From NCBI GenBank assembly GCA_900318685.1, contig ONLL01000012.1, forward strand, positions 1 through 64,000: a DNA stretch of 64,000 nt, written 5' to 3'. The translations under genes were made by a program, and so were the position numbers. The notes beneath the pieces are model-generated. The model did no database searches. It worked only from the letters and a program-made list of their open reading frames with translations, and had not been told where the DNA came from. The first letter of the stretch is position 1. Each line of letters starts with the position of its first letter. Below are positions 1-7,482 of the stretch, one piece after another. This stretch comes from an uncultured Prevotellaceae bacterium (lineage in GTDB: Bacteria > Bacteroidota > Bacteroidia > Bacteroidales > Bacteroidaceae).

Positions 1-144
1 GAGCTGCGCTCAGAGGTCTGCCGTCTGGCAAACATCACGCAGTATAAGTTCTACAATAAACTGCTGCAGCGGGCACAGGACGAGAAGGTCATCGTCAAGA
101 TGGAGCGCGACCGCCACACGTTCTATCAGCCTGCCCCCTTCTGA
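1..144 (+). CDS. C-terminal fragment of an unidentified protein
   Basis: An open frame runs from the first base to a TGA at 142-144 and gives the last 47 residues of a protein ending HTFYQPAPF. The fragment is charged and looks helical, with a short C-terminal strand. A small winged-helix-type tail is possible, but I do not recognise the family. The start lies outside the window. It is followed at once by a large hairpin (145-209). Confidence 0.6.
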   Translation, partial: ELRSEVCRLANITQYKFYNKLLQRAQDEKVIVKMERDRHTFYQPAPF

Positions 145-209
145 AGCCTCCATCCACCTTCATATTTCCGTCCCCCTATAAGGGGGACTCCAATATGAGG
201 TGTGAGGCT
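145..209 (+). terminator. Large imperfect hairpin after the first gene
   Basis: AGCCTC at 145-150 pairs with GAGGCT at 204-209, an inner CACCTTCATATT arm pairs with AATATGAGGTG, and the centre is the palindrome GTCCCCC-TATAA-GGGGGAC (170-188). It follows the stop codon directly, so it may act as a terminator. Its GC-rich centre resembles the palindromic repeats found inside genes elsewhere in the window. Confidence 0.5.
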
Positions 210-224
210 TCATCTCCCCCACGT

Positions 225-278
225 TGAAAGTGAAGAGGGAATGAAAGTGAAGAGTGAAGAATGAAGAGTGAAGAATAA
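225..278. repeat. Heptanucleotide repeat (gaagagt/gaagaat)
   Basis: Degenerate 7-bp words GAAGAGT and GAAGAAT alternate here, upstream of the 22-bp array. They belong to the same class of 7-bp tandem repeats as 9395-9432, 45614-45671, 60661-60691 and 63709-63746, with a different word. Confidence 0.6.
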
Positions 279-280
279 AA

Positions 281-346
281 AGTATAGTAGTTAGCACTGA
301 AAAGTATAGTAGTTAGCGATGGAAAGTATATTAGTTAGCATGTATA
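281..346. repeat. 22-bp-period array A (core AGTATAGTAGTTAG)
   Basis: The core AGTATA(G/T)TAGTTAGC begins at 281, 303 and 325, exactly 22 bp apart. About 15 bp of each unit are conserved and the other 7 vary. The same core with the same 22-bp period recurs at 50869-50956. Units are contiguous, so this is not CRISPR. Two helical turns per unit suggest protein-binding iterons, but that is inference. Confidence 0.75.
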
Positions 347-449
347 AGCCATATCATTATTAACTGGAAAAGACTATGATTTGTCAGAAGCAATGCAAAT
401 CGGCGCTTTGCCCTGCTGTAGAAGAAAAATGAAAAAAAATGCCGAAAAA

Positions 450-481
450 TTTGTTGGATTGAAAAATTATGCGTACCTTTG
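450..481 (+). promoter_or_regulatory. Promoter of the trp leader and operon
   Basis: TTTG at 450-453 is followed after exactly 20 bp by TACCTTTG at 474-481, matching the Bacteroidetes -33/-7 consensus. Transcription would start near 485, leaving a leader of about 190 nt before trpB that holds a Trp-rich leader peptide and a terminator. Confidence 0.8.
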
Positions 482-512
482 CCGCCGAATTGAAACAAAA
501 ACGGACGCAAGC

Positions 513-572
513 ATGATCAGATTGACAGCAAATGCATGGTGGTGGCGCAACTCAAGATTCAAAAAGTCGTGA
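513..572 (+). CDS. trpL: trp operon leader peptide
   Basis: A 19-residue frame, MIRLTANAWWWRNSRFKKS, carries three consecutive TGG codons at 537-545. It begins about 28 nt after the predicted transcription start and ends 38 nt before the strong hairpin at 611-642, which precedes trpB. This is the classical arrangement for ribosome-mediated attenuation: stalling at the Trp codons when charged tRNA-Trp is scarce should stop the terminator forming. A weak alternative hairpin, CATGG (535-539) with CCATG (581-585), overlaps the Trp codons. I could not find a convincing antiterminator. The longer frame from 381 is not the gene, because its start lies upstream of the promoter. Confidence 0.8.
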   Translation: MIRLTANAWWWRNSRFKKS

Positions 573-610
573 GAAGTGAGCCATGTGTGTATTGCTGAGA
601 TGAAATACCA

Positions 611-642
611 GGGAGGCCCGTCGTTCTTGCGACGGGCCTCTC
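611..642 (+). terminator. Attenuator hairpin before trpB
   Basis: GAGGCCCGTCG (613-623) and CGACGGGCCTC (630-640) form a perfect 11-bp stem with a 6-nt loop, extended by a G-U and a G-C pair at 611-612/641-642. The U-tract is poor (TCAAAGTTT), as is common in this phylum. Its place between the Trp-rich leader peptide and trpB makes it the likely attenuator. Confidence 0.75.
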
Positions 643-675
643 AAAGTTTAGGTACCACATAAAAACAGTGAATAT

Positions 676-1887
676 ATGAGTTATTTAGTTGACAAGAAAG
701 GATTTTATGGAGAGTTTGGCGGAGCCTACGTGCCCGAGATTCTCTATGCCACAGTCAGCCGGCTGCAGCAGGAGTACCTGCCCATCTTGGAGTCGGAGGA
801 GTTTCAGCGTGAGTACATGTCGCTGCTTCGCGACTATGTAGGGCGTCCGTCGCCCCTGTACCTTGCCCGCCGCATGAGCGAGAAGTATGGCTGCCGCCTC
901 TACCTGAAGCGTGAGGACCTGAACCACACGGGTGCCCACAAGATCAACAACACCATCGGACAGATACTGCTGGCCAAGAAGATGGGCAAGAAGCGCATCA
1001 TTGCCGAGACGGGAGCAGGCCAGCATGGGGTGGCCACAGCCACGGTCTGCGCCCTGATGAACATGCCCTGCGTGGTCTATCAGGGAGCCCTCGACGTGGA
1101 GCGCCAGCATGTGAACGTAGAGCGGATGAAGATGCTGGGAGCCGAGGTGCGCCCTGTCCGTACAGGCAACTGGACCCTGAAGGATGCCACCAACGAGGCC
1201 ATCCGCGACTGGTGCTGTCATCCCAGCGACACCTTTTATATTATAGGCTCCACTGTCGGTCCCCATCCCTATCCGGATATGGTGGCCCGTCTGCAGAGCA
1301 TCATCTCGAAGGAGATCAGGGAGCAGCTGCTGGAAAAGGAAGGCCGCGACTATCCCGACTACCTGATGGCCTGCGTGGGAGGAGGCTCGAATGCTGCCGG
1401 CACCATCTACCACTACATCGACGACGAGCGCGTGCGCATCGTCCTGGCAGAGGCTGGCGGTCAGGGTGCTGACACAGGTCATACGGCAGCCACCATTCAT
1501 GCCGGCCGCCTGGGCATCCTTCATGGGGCCAAGACACTGGTGATGCAGACCCCCGACGGCCAGATCATCGAGGCAGAGAGCATCTCGGCAGGACTCGACT
1601 ATCCGGGCATCGGTCCTATGCATGCCAACCTGGCCACGCAGCATCGGGCCACCGTCTACAGCATCAACGACGACGAGGCCGTGCGTGCCGCCTACGAGCT
1701 CACCCGCATGGAGGGCATCATCCCTGCGCTGGAGAGTGCTCACGCCATAGCCGCTCTGGGGAAGATGACCTTCAGCCGGGACGACGTGGTGGTGCTCACC
1801 GTCAGCGGACGTGGCGACAAGGATATCGATACATACTTGGCCCACCGGGCCCACCCCCTGCCCCTCCCCAAGGGAGGGGAGATGTAA
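676..1887 (+). CDS. trpB: Tryptophan synthase beta chain
   Basis: TrpB condenses indole and L-serine to L-tryptophan with pyridoxal phosphate, in complex with TrpA. The 403-residue product has the PLP-lysine motif NHTGAHKINN (Lys about 89) and the phosphate-binding loop GGGSNAAG near residue 235. It is first in the operon, unlike the order in enteric bacteria, and lies behind a leader with Trp codons and an attenuator. The last dozen residues (AHPLPLPKGGEM) are not typical of the family: they are the translation of a GC-rich palindromic repeat that provides a new C-terminus and stop. Confidence 0.97.
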   Translation: MSYLVDKKGFYGEFGGAYVPEILYATVSRLQQEYLPILESEEFQREYMSLLRDYVGRPSPLYLARRMSEKYGCRLYLKREDLNHTGAHKINNTIGQILLAKKMGKKRIIAETGAGQHGVATATVCALMNMPCVVYQGALDVERQHVNVERMKMLGAEVRPVRTGNWTLKDATNEAIRDWCCHPSDTFYIIGSTVGPHPYPDMVARLQSIISKEIREQLLEKEGRDYPDYLMACVGGGSNAAGTIYHYIDDERVRIVLAEAGGQGADTGHTAATIHAGRLGILHGAKTLVMQTPDGQIIEAESISAGLDYPGIGPMHANLATQHRATVYSINDDEAVRAAYELTRMEGIIPALESAHAIAALGKMTFSRDDVVVLTVSGRGDKDIDTYLAHRAHPLPLPKGGEM

Positions 1888-1998
1888 AAATCACCTAATA
1901 AATGATGTAAAAATCACCTAATAAATAAAAATATGGCAATAAACAACAGCAATAGCAACTCGCTAATCTCCCCTCCCTTGGGGAGGGGCAGGGGGTGG
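1851..1998. repeat. Perfect 31-bp inverted repeat bridging trpB and trpE, with a 23-bp duplication in the loop
   Basis: The 31 bases at 1851-1881 (starting CCACCCCCTGCC, end of trpB) are exactly the reverse complement of 1968-1998 (start of trpE). Each arm also holds a small palindrome, CTCCCCAAGGGAG-like. Between them a 23-bp unit beginning GATGTAAAAATC occurs twice without change (1881-1903 and 1904-1926), duplicating the trpB stop codon. The loop contains the trpE ATG at 1933, so the folded mRNA would put that start in an 86-nt loop. Confidence 0.9.
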
Positions 1999-3402
1999 AC
2001 CTATCAAACCGTCAGTCGCACTATCCTGGGCGACCTCCACACCCCTGTGGCAGCCTACATGCGGCTGCGCGACATCTATCCGCAGAGTGCGCTCATGGAG
2101 AGCTCTGACTATCACGACCAGAGCAATTCGCGATCCTTCATCGGCATTCGTCCGCTGGCCAGCGTCGCCGTCAGTCATGGGCTGGCTGTCATCAGCTATC
2201 CTGACGGCACCACGATGCGGCGCGAGCTCGGCGCCGACTTTGGCACAGCCGAAGCCATTCATGCCCTCATCGACCATATCCACGTCGAGGGCGACGATGC
2301 CGATGCCATCGGACTCTACGGCTATACCTCGTTCAATGCCGTCCGCTACTTCGAAAACATCGACGTGAAGGACGAGACGCAGGAGCGCAACGATGCCCCC
2401 GACCTGCTCTACATCCTGTATCAGGTGGTGGTAGTGTTCGATCATCACAACAACCTGCTGAAGGTGGTCAGCCTGGGCGACGAGAGTCTCATCGACACCG
2501 TGCTGCAAGCCATCAACCGTGCCAATGTGAAGACCTACGACTTCCATCCCGTAGGTGAGGTGCAGTCGACGCTGACTGACGATGAGCACAAGGCCAACAT
2601 ACGTCAGGGCATCCGGCACTGCCTGCGTGGCGATGTCTTTCAGATAGTGCTTTCGCGGAGGTTCATCCAGCGCTTTGAGGGCGACGACTTCAAGCTGTAT
2701 CGGGCCCTGCGCAGCATCAATCCCTCGCCCTATCTGTTTTATTTCGACTTTGGCGGCTTCCGCATCTTCGGCTCCTCGCCTGAGACGCACTGCAGGATAG
2801 AAGCCCCCTCGGGGGCCGTAGGGGGGGCTTACCGCGCCTACATCGACCCCATTGCCGGCACGACACGCCGTACGGGCAATGCCGAGGCCGACCGCCGGGG
2901 CGCAGAATTCCTCAGGCAGGATCCCAAGGAGAATGCCGAGCATGTGATGCTGGTCGACCTGGCACGCAATGACCTCTCGCGCAACTGCCACGAGGTGAAG
3001 GTTGACTTCTACAAGGACCTGCAGTACTACTCGCATGTCATCCATCTCGTGTCGCGTGTCAGTGGTCTGCTCGATGCTGATGCCGACCCTATCAAGGCAT
3101 TTATCGATACCTTCCCTGCAGGCACTCTCTCGGGTGCTCCCAAGGTGCGTGCCATGCAGATCATCTCGGAGCTGGAGCCTCACAACCGAGGGGCCTACGG
3201 AGGCTGCATCGGCATCATCGGCCTCGACGGCAGTCTCAATCAGGCCATCACCATCCGCACCTTCGTCTCGCGGGGTGGCGAGCTCTGGTTCCAGGCTGGA
3301 GGCGGCATCGTGGCCAAGAGCAACGACGAATATGAGCTGCAGGAAGTGAACAATAAGTTGGGCGCCCTGCGCAAGGCAATCATCATGGCAGAAAAAATGT
3401 AA
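1933..3402 (+). CDS. trpE: Anthranilate synthase component I
   Basis: TrpE makes anthranilate from chorismate, using ammonia from TrpG. The 489-residue protein has the feedback-site-like region LMESSDYH near residue 55 and the catalytic chorismate-binding segments GSSPETH, IAGTTRRTG and DLARNDLSRNC, ending in the LSGAPKVRAM and GGCIGIIG blocks. Two stretches look foreign. Near the N-terminus SLISPPLGRGRGW is the reading of the right arm of the 31-bp inverted repeat. APSGAVGGAY (bases 2801-2830), just before the IAGTTRRTG block, is another palindrome. Both are in frame and the catalytic motifs are intact, so the enzyme should work. Confidence 0.96.
   Translation: MAINNSNSNSLISPPLGRGRGWTYQTVSRTILGDLHTPVAAYMRLRDIYPQSALMESSDYHDQSNSRSFIGIRPLASVAVSHGLAVISYPDGTTMRRELGADFGTAEAIHALIDHIHVEGDDADAIGLYGYTSFNAVRYFENIDVKDETQERNDAPDLLYILYQVVVVFDHHNNLLKVVSLGDESLIDTVLQAINRANVKTYDFHPVGEVQSTLTDDEHKANIRQGIRHCLRGDVFQIVLSRRFIQRFEGDDFKLYRALRSINPSPYLFYFDFGGFRIFGSSPETHCRIEAPSGAVGGAYRAYIDPIAGTTRRTGNAEADRRGAEFLRQDPKENAEHVMLVDLARNDLSRNCHEVKVDFYKDLQYYSHVIHLVSRVSGLLDADADPIKAFIDTFPAGTLSGAPKVRAMQIISELEPHNRGAYGGCIGIIGLDGSLNQAITIRTFVSRGGELWFQAGGGIVAKSNDEYELQEVNNKLGALRKAIIMAEKM
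2801..2830. repeat. Palindromic repeat inside trpE
   Basis: AAGCCCCC (2801-2808) pairs with GGGGGCTT (2823-2830) around a GC-rich loop. It is 30 bp long, a multiple of three, and reads through as a Gly/Ala-rich loop just before a conserved catalytic block. Confidence 0.75.
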
Positions 3403-3409
3403 GAAGAAT

Positions 3410-4006
3410 ATGAAGACTGTTATCATCGACAACTACGACTCGTTCACCTATAACTTGAGTCATCTGGTAAAGGAAATAGGAGCTGAAGTCACCGTGCTGC
3501 GCAACGACCAGTTCCAGCTCGACGACCTGAAGGCTTTCGACAAGATCATCCTCTCGCCAGGCCCTGGCATCCCCAGTGAGGCAGGGCTGCTGCTCGACGT
3601 CATCCGTCAGTATGCAGGCGTCAAGCCCATCCTGGGAGTCTGTCTAGGCCATCAGGCCATCGGCGAGGTGTTCGGAGCCAGGCTCGAGAACCTCAGCGAC
3701 GTGTTTCATGGCGTAGCCACACCCTGCCATATCACGGCTGCCGACCCCATCTTTGCAGGGCTCGACAGCGACATCACCGTGGGCCGCTATCACTCGTGGG
3801 TGGTGGCTGCCGACGACTTCCCCGCCTGCCTCGAGGTGACGGCTGTGAGCGATGAAGGACTAAGGGTGGGCGACGGGACGTCGGGAATGGGGCAGATCAT
3901 GGCCCTGCGCCATCGTCAGTACGACGTTCACGGCATACAGTTCCATCCTGAGAGCGTGCTGACACCAGAAGGAAAAACAATCATCAAAAACTTTATAGAC
4001 CTATGA
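3410..4006 (+). CDS. trpG: Anthranilate synthase glutamine amidotransferase component
   Basis: TrpG hydrolyses glutamine and channels ammonia to TrpE. The 198-residue class I amidotransferase has SPGPGIPSEAG (oxyanion region), the nucleophile elbow GVCLGHQAIGE (Cys about 78) and the His/Glu pair in FHPESVLTPEG near the end. It is separate from both TrpE and TrpD, unlike fused versions. It lies 7 nt after trpE and overlaps the trpD start by 4 nt, which suggests coupled translation. Confidence 0.96.
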   Translation: MKTVIIDNYDSFTYNLSHLVKEIGAEVTVLRNDQFQLDDLKAFDKIILSPGPGIPSEAGLLLDVIRQYAGVKPILGVCLGHQAIGEVFGARLENLSDVFHGVATPCHITAADPIFAGLDSDITVGRYHSWVVAADDFPACLEVTAVSDEGLRVGDGTSGMGQIMALRHRQYDVHGIQFHPESVLTPEGKTIIKNFIDL

Positions 4007-5001
4007 AAGAGATTCTGACCAAGCTCCTGAACCATGAGGAGCTGACACGTGAAGAGATGAAGAACATTCTGGTGGGCATCACCCAGAGTGAGTATCCCAA
4101 CGAGCAGATCACTGCGCTGCTCACAGCCTTGCAGATGCGAGGCGTCACCGTCGACGAGCTGCTGGGCTTCCGCGATGGCATCCTAGAGACTGGCGTGCCT
4201 GTGCCCCTCGACTGCGACCGCTATATCGATGTGGTGGGCACTGGCGGCGACCGCAAGAACACGTTCAACATCTCCACTACCTCGTGCTTCGTCATCGCCG
4301 GGGCTGGCTACAAAGTGGCCAAGCACGGTAACTATGCCGCCACGTCGACTTCGGGTGCCTCCAACGTCATTGCCCAGCATGGGGTTAGGTTCACTGACGA
4401 CCTCGACCAGCTCAACCGTTGTCTCAACGAGGCAGGCATCGTCTATCTCCACGCACAGCTCTTCGCACGTGCCATGAAGTTCGTGGGCCCCATCCGCAAG
4501 GCTCTGCAGTTTCCCACCATCTTCAACCTCCTGGGCCCCATCGTCAATCCCTCGCAGCCTCAATGTCAGCTGCTGGGCGTGGCCAATCTCGACCAGATGC
4601 GCCTCTATCATCAGGTCTACCAGCGCCTGGGCATTGACTATGGCATCGTGAACAGCATCGACGGCTACGACGAGATATCGCTGACGGGCGACTTCAAGGT
4701 GACCACGAAATCCTATGAGCGCATCTTCTCGCCACAGGATCTGGGCTTCGAGTGTGCCAAGCCTGATGAGCTAGTAGCAGGAGCCACCGAGCAGGAGGCA
4801 AAGGAAATATTCGATGCCGTGCTCGAGAACCGGGCTCTGCCTGCCCAGAAGAATATCGTGCTGGCCAATGCAGCCTTCGGCATACAGGTGCTGGAACAAG
4901 GGGCGAAGAGCATCGACGAGTGCATCGCCATCGCCCGCGAGAGCATCGACAGCGGCTCTGCCCTGCAGACTTTCAAGAAGTTTGTGGAAATGAATTCTTA
5001 G
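4003..5001 (+). CDS. trpD: Anthranilate phosphoribosyltransferase
   Basis: TrpD transfers the phosphoribosyl group of PRPP to anthranilate. At 332 residues it has the usual length and carries VVGTGGDRKNTFNIST (PRPP/pyrophosphate binding), the KHGNYAATSTSGASNV segment and the GPIVNPSQP loop. The ATG overlaps the trpG stop (ATGA). It is followed by a 54-bp spacer of short direct repeats before trpC. Confidence 0.96.
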   Translation: MKEILTKLLNHEELTREEMKNILVGITQSEYPNEQITALLTALQMRGVTVDELLGFRDGILETGVPVPLDCDRYIDVVGTGGDRKNTFNISTTSCFVIAGAGYKVAKHGNYAATSTSGASNVIAQHGVRFTDDLDQLNRCLNEAGIVYLHAQLFARAMKFVGPIRKALQFPTIFNLLGPIVNPSQPQCQLLGVANLDQMRLYHQVYQRLGIDYGIVNSIDGYDEISLTGDFKVTTKSYERIFSPQDLGFECAKPDELVAGATEQEAKEIFDAVLENRALPAQKNIVLANAAFGIQVLEQGAKSIDECIAIARESIDSGSALQTFKKFVEMNS

Positions 5002-5055
5002 TCGAAATCTCGAAATGCCGTAATCTCGATATCCCGAAATCCCGAAATCCCGACA
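5002..5055. repeat. Short tandem repeat (CCGAAATC) between trpD and trpC
   Basis: The spacer is made almost entirely of degenerate copies of CCGAAATC / TCGAAATC, about eight bases per unit, ending against the trpC ATG at 5056. The surrounding gene junctions are tight, so the repeat has probably expanded in the spacer. Confidence 0.7.
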
Positions 5056-5796
5056 ATGACACAAGACATCCTACAACAAATCGTCGCCACCAAGCATCAG
5101 GAACTGGAGCAGATGCGGCAGAAGAAACCGTCGCTGCGCCAGGCCCTGCTCGACTCTGATACAGGCATCATTGCCGAGTTCAAGCGCCGTTCGCCTTCAA
5201 AAGGCTGGATTAAGGAAGAGGGCAGGGCAGACGCCATCCCCCTGAGCTACCAGCAGAATGGTGCTGCGGCACTGAGCATCCTCACCGACCGCCAGTATTT
5301 TGGAGGCCACGACAGCTTCATCACTGAGGCGAGGGCGTCAGGCGTCACGCTGCCTGTGCTCTACAAGAACTTCGTCGTCGACGAGCTCCAGCTGTATCAG
5401 GCACTGCTCTGCGGAGCCTCTGCCGTGCTGCTCATCGCTGCCTGTCTCTCGCTGCCTGCTTGTGAGGCACTGATGAACAAGGCCCATGAGCTGGGGCTGG
5501 AGGTGCTGCTGGAGATGCACGACGAGCGAGAACTGGAGTATGCCGCCCTGGGGCCCGACCTCTGTGGCATCAATAATCGCCATCTGGGATCGTTCCATAC
5601 AGATGTCGAGACCAGTTTCCGCCTGGCGTCGATGCTCCCAGCCGATGCGGTGAAGGTGAGCGAGAGCGGCATCAGCAGTCCGCAGACCGTTAGCCAGCTT
5701 CGTGCTGCAGGCTTTCGCGGCTTCCTCATCGGCGAGACTTTCATGCGCGCTGCCGACCCAGGCCTGGCGCTCCTACAATTCATCAACGAACTATGA
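5056..5796 (+). CDS. trpC: Indole-3-glycerol phosphate synthase
   Basis: TrpC closes the indole ring of CdRP to give indole-3-glycerol phosphate. The 246-residue TIM barrel has IIAEFKRRSPSKGWI (catalytic Lys region, about residues 38-52), LTDRQYFGG, VLYKNFVVDE, LLEMHDEREL, GINNRHLGSF and VSESGISS, all typical of the family. It is not fused to TrpF, which is a separate gene here. Confidence 0.96.
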   Translation: MTQDILQQIVATKHQELEQMRQKKPSLRQALLDSDTGIIAEFKRRSPSKGWIKEEGRADAIPLSYQQNGAAALSILTDRQYFGGHDSFITEARASGVTLPVLYKNFVVDELQLYQALLCGASAVLLIAACLSLPACEALMNKAHELGLEVLLEMHDERELEYAALGPDLCGINNRHLGSFHTDVETSFRLASMLPADAVKVSESGISSPQTVSQLRAAGFRGFLIGETFMRAADPGLALLQFINEL

Positions 5797-5806
5797 CAAT
5801 AAGCAT

Positions 5807-6583
5807 ATGAACAAGATCAATCAACTCTTCGCCCAGCGTGGCGACCGCAAACTATTGTCACTCTATTTCTGTGCCGGCGCCCCTGTGCTCGACGCCACTG
5901 CCGATGTCATTATCACCCTACAGCGGCGTGGCATCGACATGATCGAGGTGGGCATTCCCTTCAGCGACCCGATGGCCGACGGCCCCGTCATTCAGGATGC
6001 TGCCACCAAGGCACTCAAGAACGGCATGACGCTCAGCACGCTCTTCGCTCAGCTGCAATCCATCCGTCAGCAGGTGACCATCCCCCTGGTGCTCATGGGC
6101 TATCTGAATCCCATCCTCCAGTATGGCATCGATTCCTTCTGCCAGTCGTGCGTGGAGAGTGGCGTCAGCGGAATGATTATCCCTGACCTTCCTTTCAAAG
6201 ATTATATGGAGATGGTGAAGCCAGTGGCCGACCGCTATGACCTGCGGGTCATCATGCTCATCACCCCGGAGACCAGCGAGGAGCGCATCCGTTTCATCGA
6301 TGAGCACACCAGCGGATTCATCTACATGGTCAGCAGTGCTGCCATCACTGGAGCACAGAAGAGCTTCGACGAGCAGAAGCAGGACTACTTCCGTCGTATC
6401 GATGATATGCAGCTGGCCAATCCTCGTATGATAGGCTTTGGCATCAGCAACCGTCAGACACTGGAGAGTGCGCAGGCACATGCCGCAGGAGCCATCATCG
6501 GCTCGAAGTTTGTCTCCTTGCTCGATGAGGAGGGCAATGCCGATGCCGCTCTCGACCGTCTCTTTGAAGCGCTGTCCAGTTGA
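5807..6583 (+). CDS. trpA: Tryptophan synthase alpha chain
   Basis: TrpA splits indole-3-glycerol phosphate to indole and glyceraldehyde-3-phosphate and passes indole to TrpB. The 258-residue frame starting MNKINQLFAQRG has the catalytic glutamate in IEVGIPFSDPMADGP, the aspartate loop IIPDLPFKD and GFGISNRQT. An upstream in-frame extension to 5702 overlaps trpC and is rejected; the ATG at 5807 gives the family N-terminus and a 10-nt gap. trpA is five genes away from trpB. Confidence 0.95.
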   Translation: MNKINQLFAQRGDRKLLSLYFCAGAPVLDATADVIITLQRRGIDMIEVGIPFSDPMADGPVIQDAATKALKNGMTLSTLFAQLQSIRQQVTIPLVLMGYLNPILQYGIDSFCQSCVESGVSGMIIPDLPFKDYMEMVKPVADRYDLRVIMLITPETSEERIRFIDEHTSGFIYMVSSAAITGAQKSFDEQKQDYFRRIDDMQLANPRMIGFGISNRQTLESAQAHAAGAIIGSKFVSLLDEEGNADAALDRLFEALSS

Positions 6584-6614
6584 ATGGCTGAGAAGACGAA
6601 AAAAGGTGGGTGGA

Positions 6615-6648
6615 TTGGCACGAATGTCGAAAAGATTTCGTACCTTTG
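6615..6648 (+). promoter_or_regulatory. Possible internal promoter before trpF
   Basis: TACCTTTG at 6641-6648 is a perfect -7 element in the 88-bp trpA-trpF gap. A TTG at 6615-6617 lies 23 bp upstream, a little further than the 20 bp seen at the other promoters here. It would let trpF be expressed independently of the attenuator. Confidence 0.6.
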
Positions 6649-6671
6649 CACCCACTAAAATGTTAGAGCCA

Positions 6672-7373
6672 ATGAAAGTCAAGGTTTGTGGCATGCGCAA
6701 TGGCGAGAACATCCGTCAGGTGGCTGCCTTGGGAGTGGACTATATCGGTATGGTGTTCTGGGACAAGTCGCCACGCAATGTGACGATGATTCCCACCCAT
6801 GCAGGCATTATTCCTGACAGGGCCGCCCTCCATCATTCGTCTTCTGAGATTCAGCCTGCAGGCAGCGAAACTACTTGCCGCCGTCCTCAGTGCGTGGGTG
6901 TCTTCGTCGACGAGATGCCCCAGAGCATCATCACGCGTGTGGTGAGCTATAAGCTCGATGTCGTTCAGCTGCACGGACAGGAGTCGCCTACACTCATCCG
7001 CAACCTTCGTGCCACGCTCGACCCTGACCTGCGCCCTGGCATTCAGATATGGAAGGCCATCAGCATCAGCAGCGCCGACGACATCGCCCGCTACAAAGAC
7101 TATGAGGATAGTGTCGATGCCTTTGTCTTCGACACCAAGAGTGCTTCTGTAGGAGGCAGTGGCCAGCAGTTCGACTGGAGCATCCTCGGCAGCTACGACG
7201 GCAGCCTTCCTTTCATGCTCAGCGGCGGCATAGGCCCTGACGATGCGGAACGTGTGAAGGCGTTCCATCATCCCCGTCTGATGGGCATTGACCTGAATTC
7301 TCGCTTCGAGACAGCCCCTGCCCAGAAGGATGTCACAGCCCTCCAGCGTTTTCTTGAGATGCTGCGAACCTGA
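6672..7373 (+). CDS. trpF: Phosphoribosylanthranilate isomerase
   Basis: TrpF converts phosphoribosylanthranilate to CdRP. The start at 6672 gives MKVKVCGMRNGEN, the standard N-terminus with the catalytic Cys; an ATG at 6660 would add four residues. Further motifs are CVGVFVDEMPQ, DVVQLHGQES, DTKSASVGGSGQQFDW and MLSGGIGPDDA. At 233 residues it is longer than the usual 200-210 because of an insert after SPRNVT, between the first substrate loop and the VGVFVD strand. It is last in the operon and has its own candidate promoter. Confidence 0.93.
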   Translation: MKVKVCGMRNGENIRQVAALGVDYIGMVFWDKSPRNVTMIPTHAGIIPDRAALHHSSSEIQPAGSETTCRRPQCVGVFVDEMPQSIITRVVSYKLDVVQLHGQESPTLIRNLRATLDPDLRPGIQIWKAISISSADDIARYKDYEDSVDAFVFDTKSASVGGSGQQFDWSILGSYDGSLPFMLSGGIGPDDAERVKAFHHPRLMGIDLNSRFETAPAQKDVTALQRFLEMLRT

Positions 7374-7421
7374 TGTCCTGACGACCTTACTTCCTAAAAC
7401 AAAGCTTTTTATCCGCTAATA

Positions 7422-7453
7422 TTTGGCGGTATGGATTTTTTGTTGTATCTTTG
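7422..7453 (+). promoter_or_regulatory. Promoter of the pectinase fusion gene
   Basis: TTTG at 7422-7425, a 20-bp spacer and TATCTTTG at 7446-7453 match the Bacteroidetes consensus. The ATG at 7483 follows with a short leader. Confidence 0.8.
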
Positions 7454-7482
7454 CAGCCTATTAACTAACACGCTTATTGACA

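Noticed and set aside
381-572. A 63-residue protein ending at 572
   Set aside because: The promoter at 450-481 lies inside this frame, so its first part is not transcribed from that promoter. Only the last 19 codons (513-572) make sense, as the leader peptide.
685-3432. Long minus-strand frames opposite trpB and trpE
   Set aside because: Same codon-bias effect; no start context, no recognisable domain, and the sense genes are certain.
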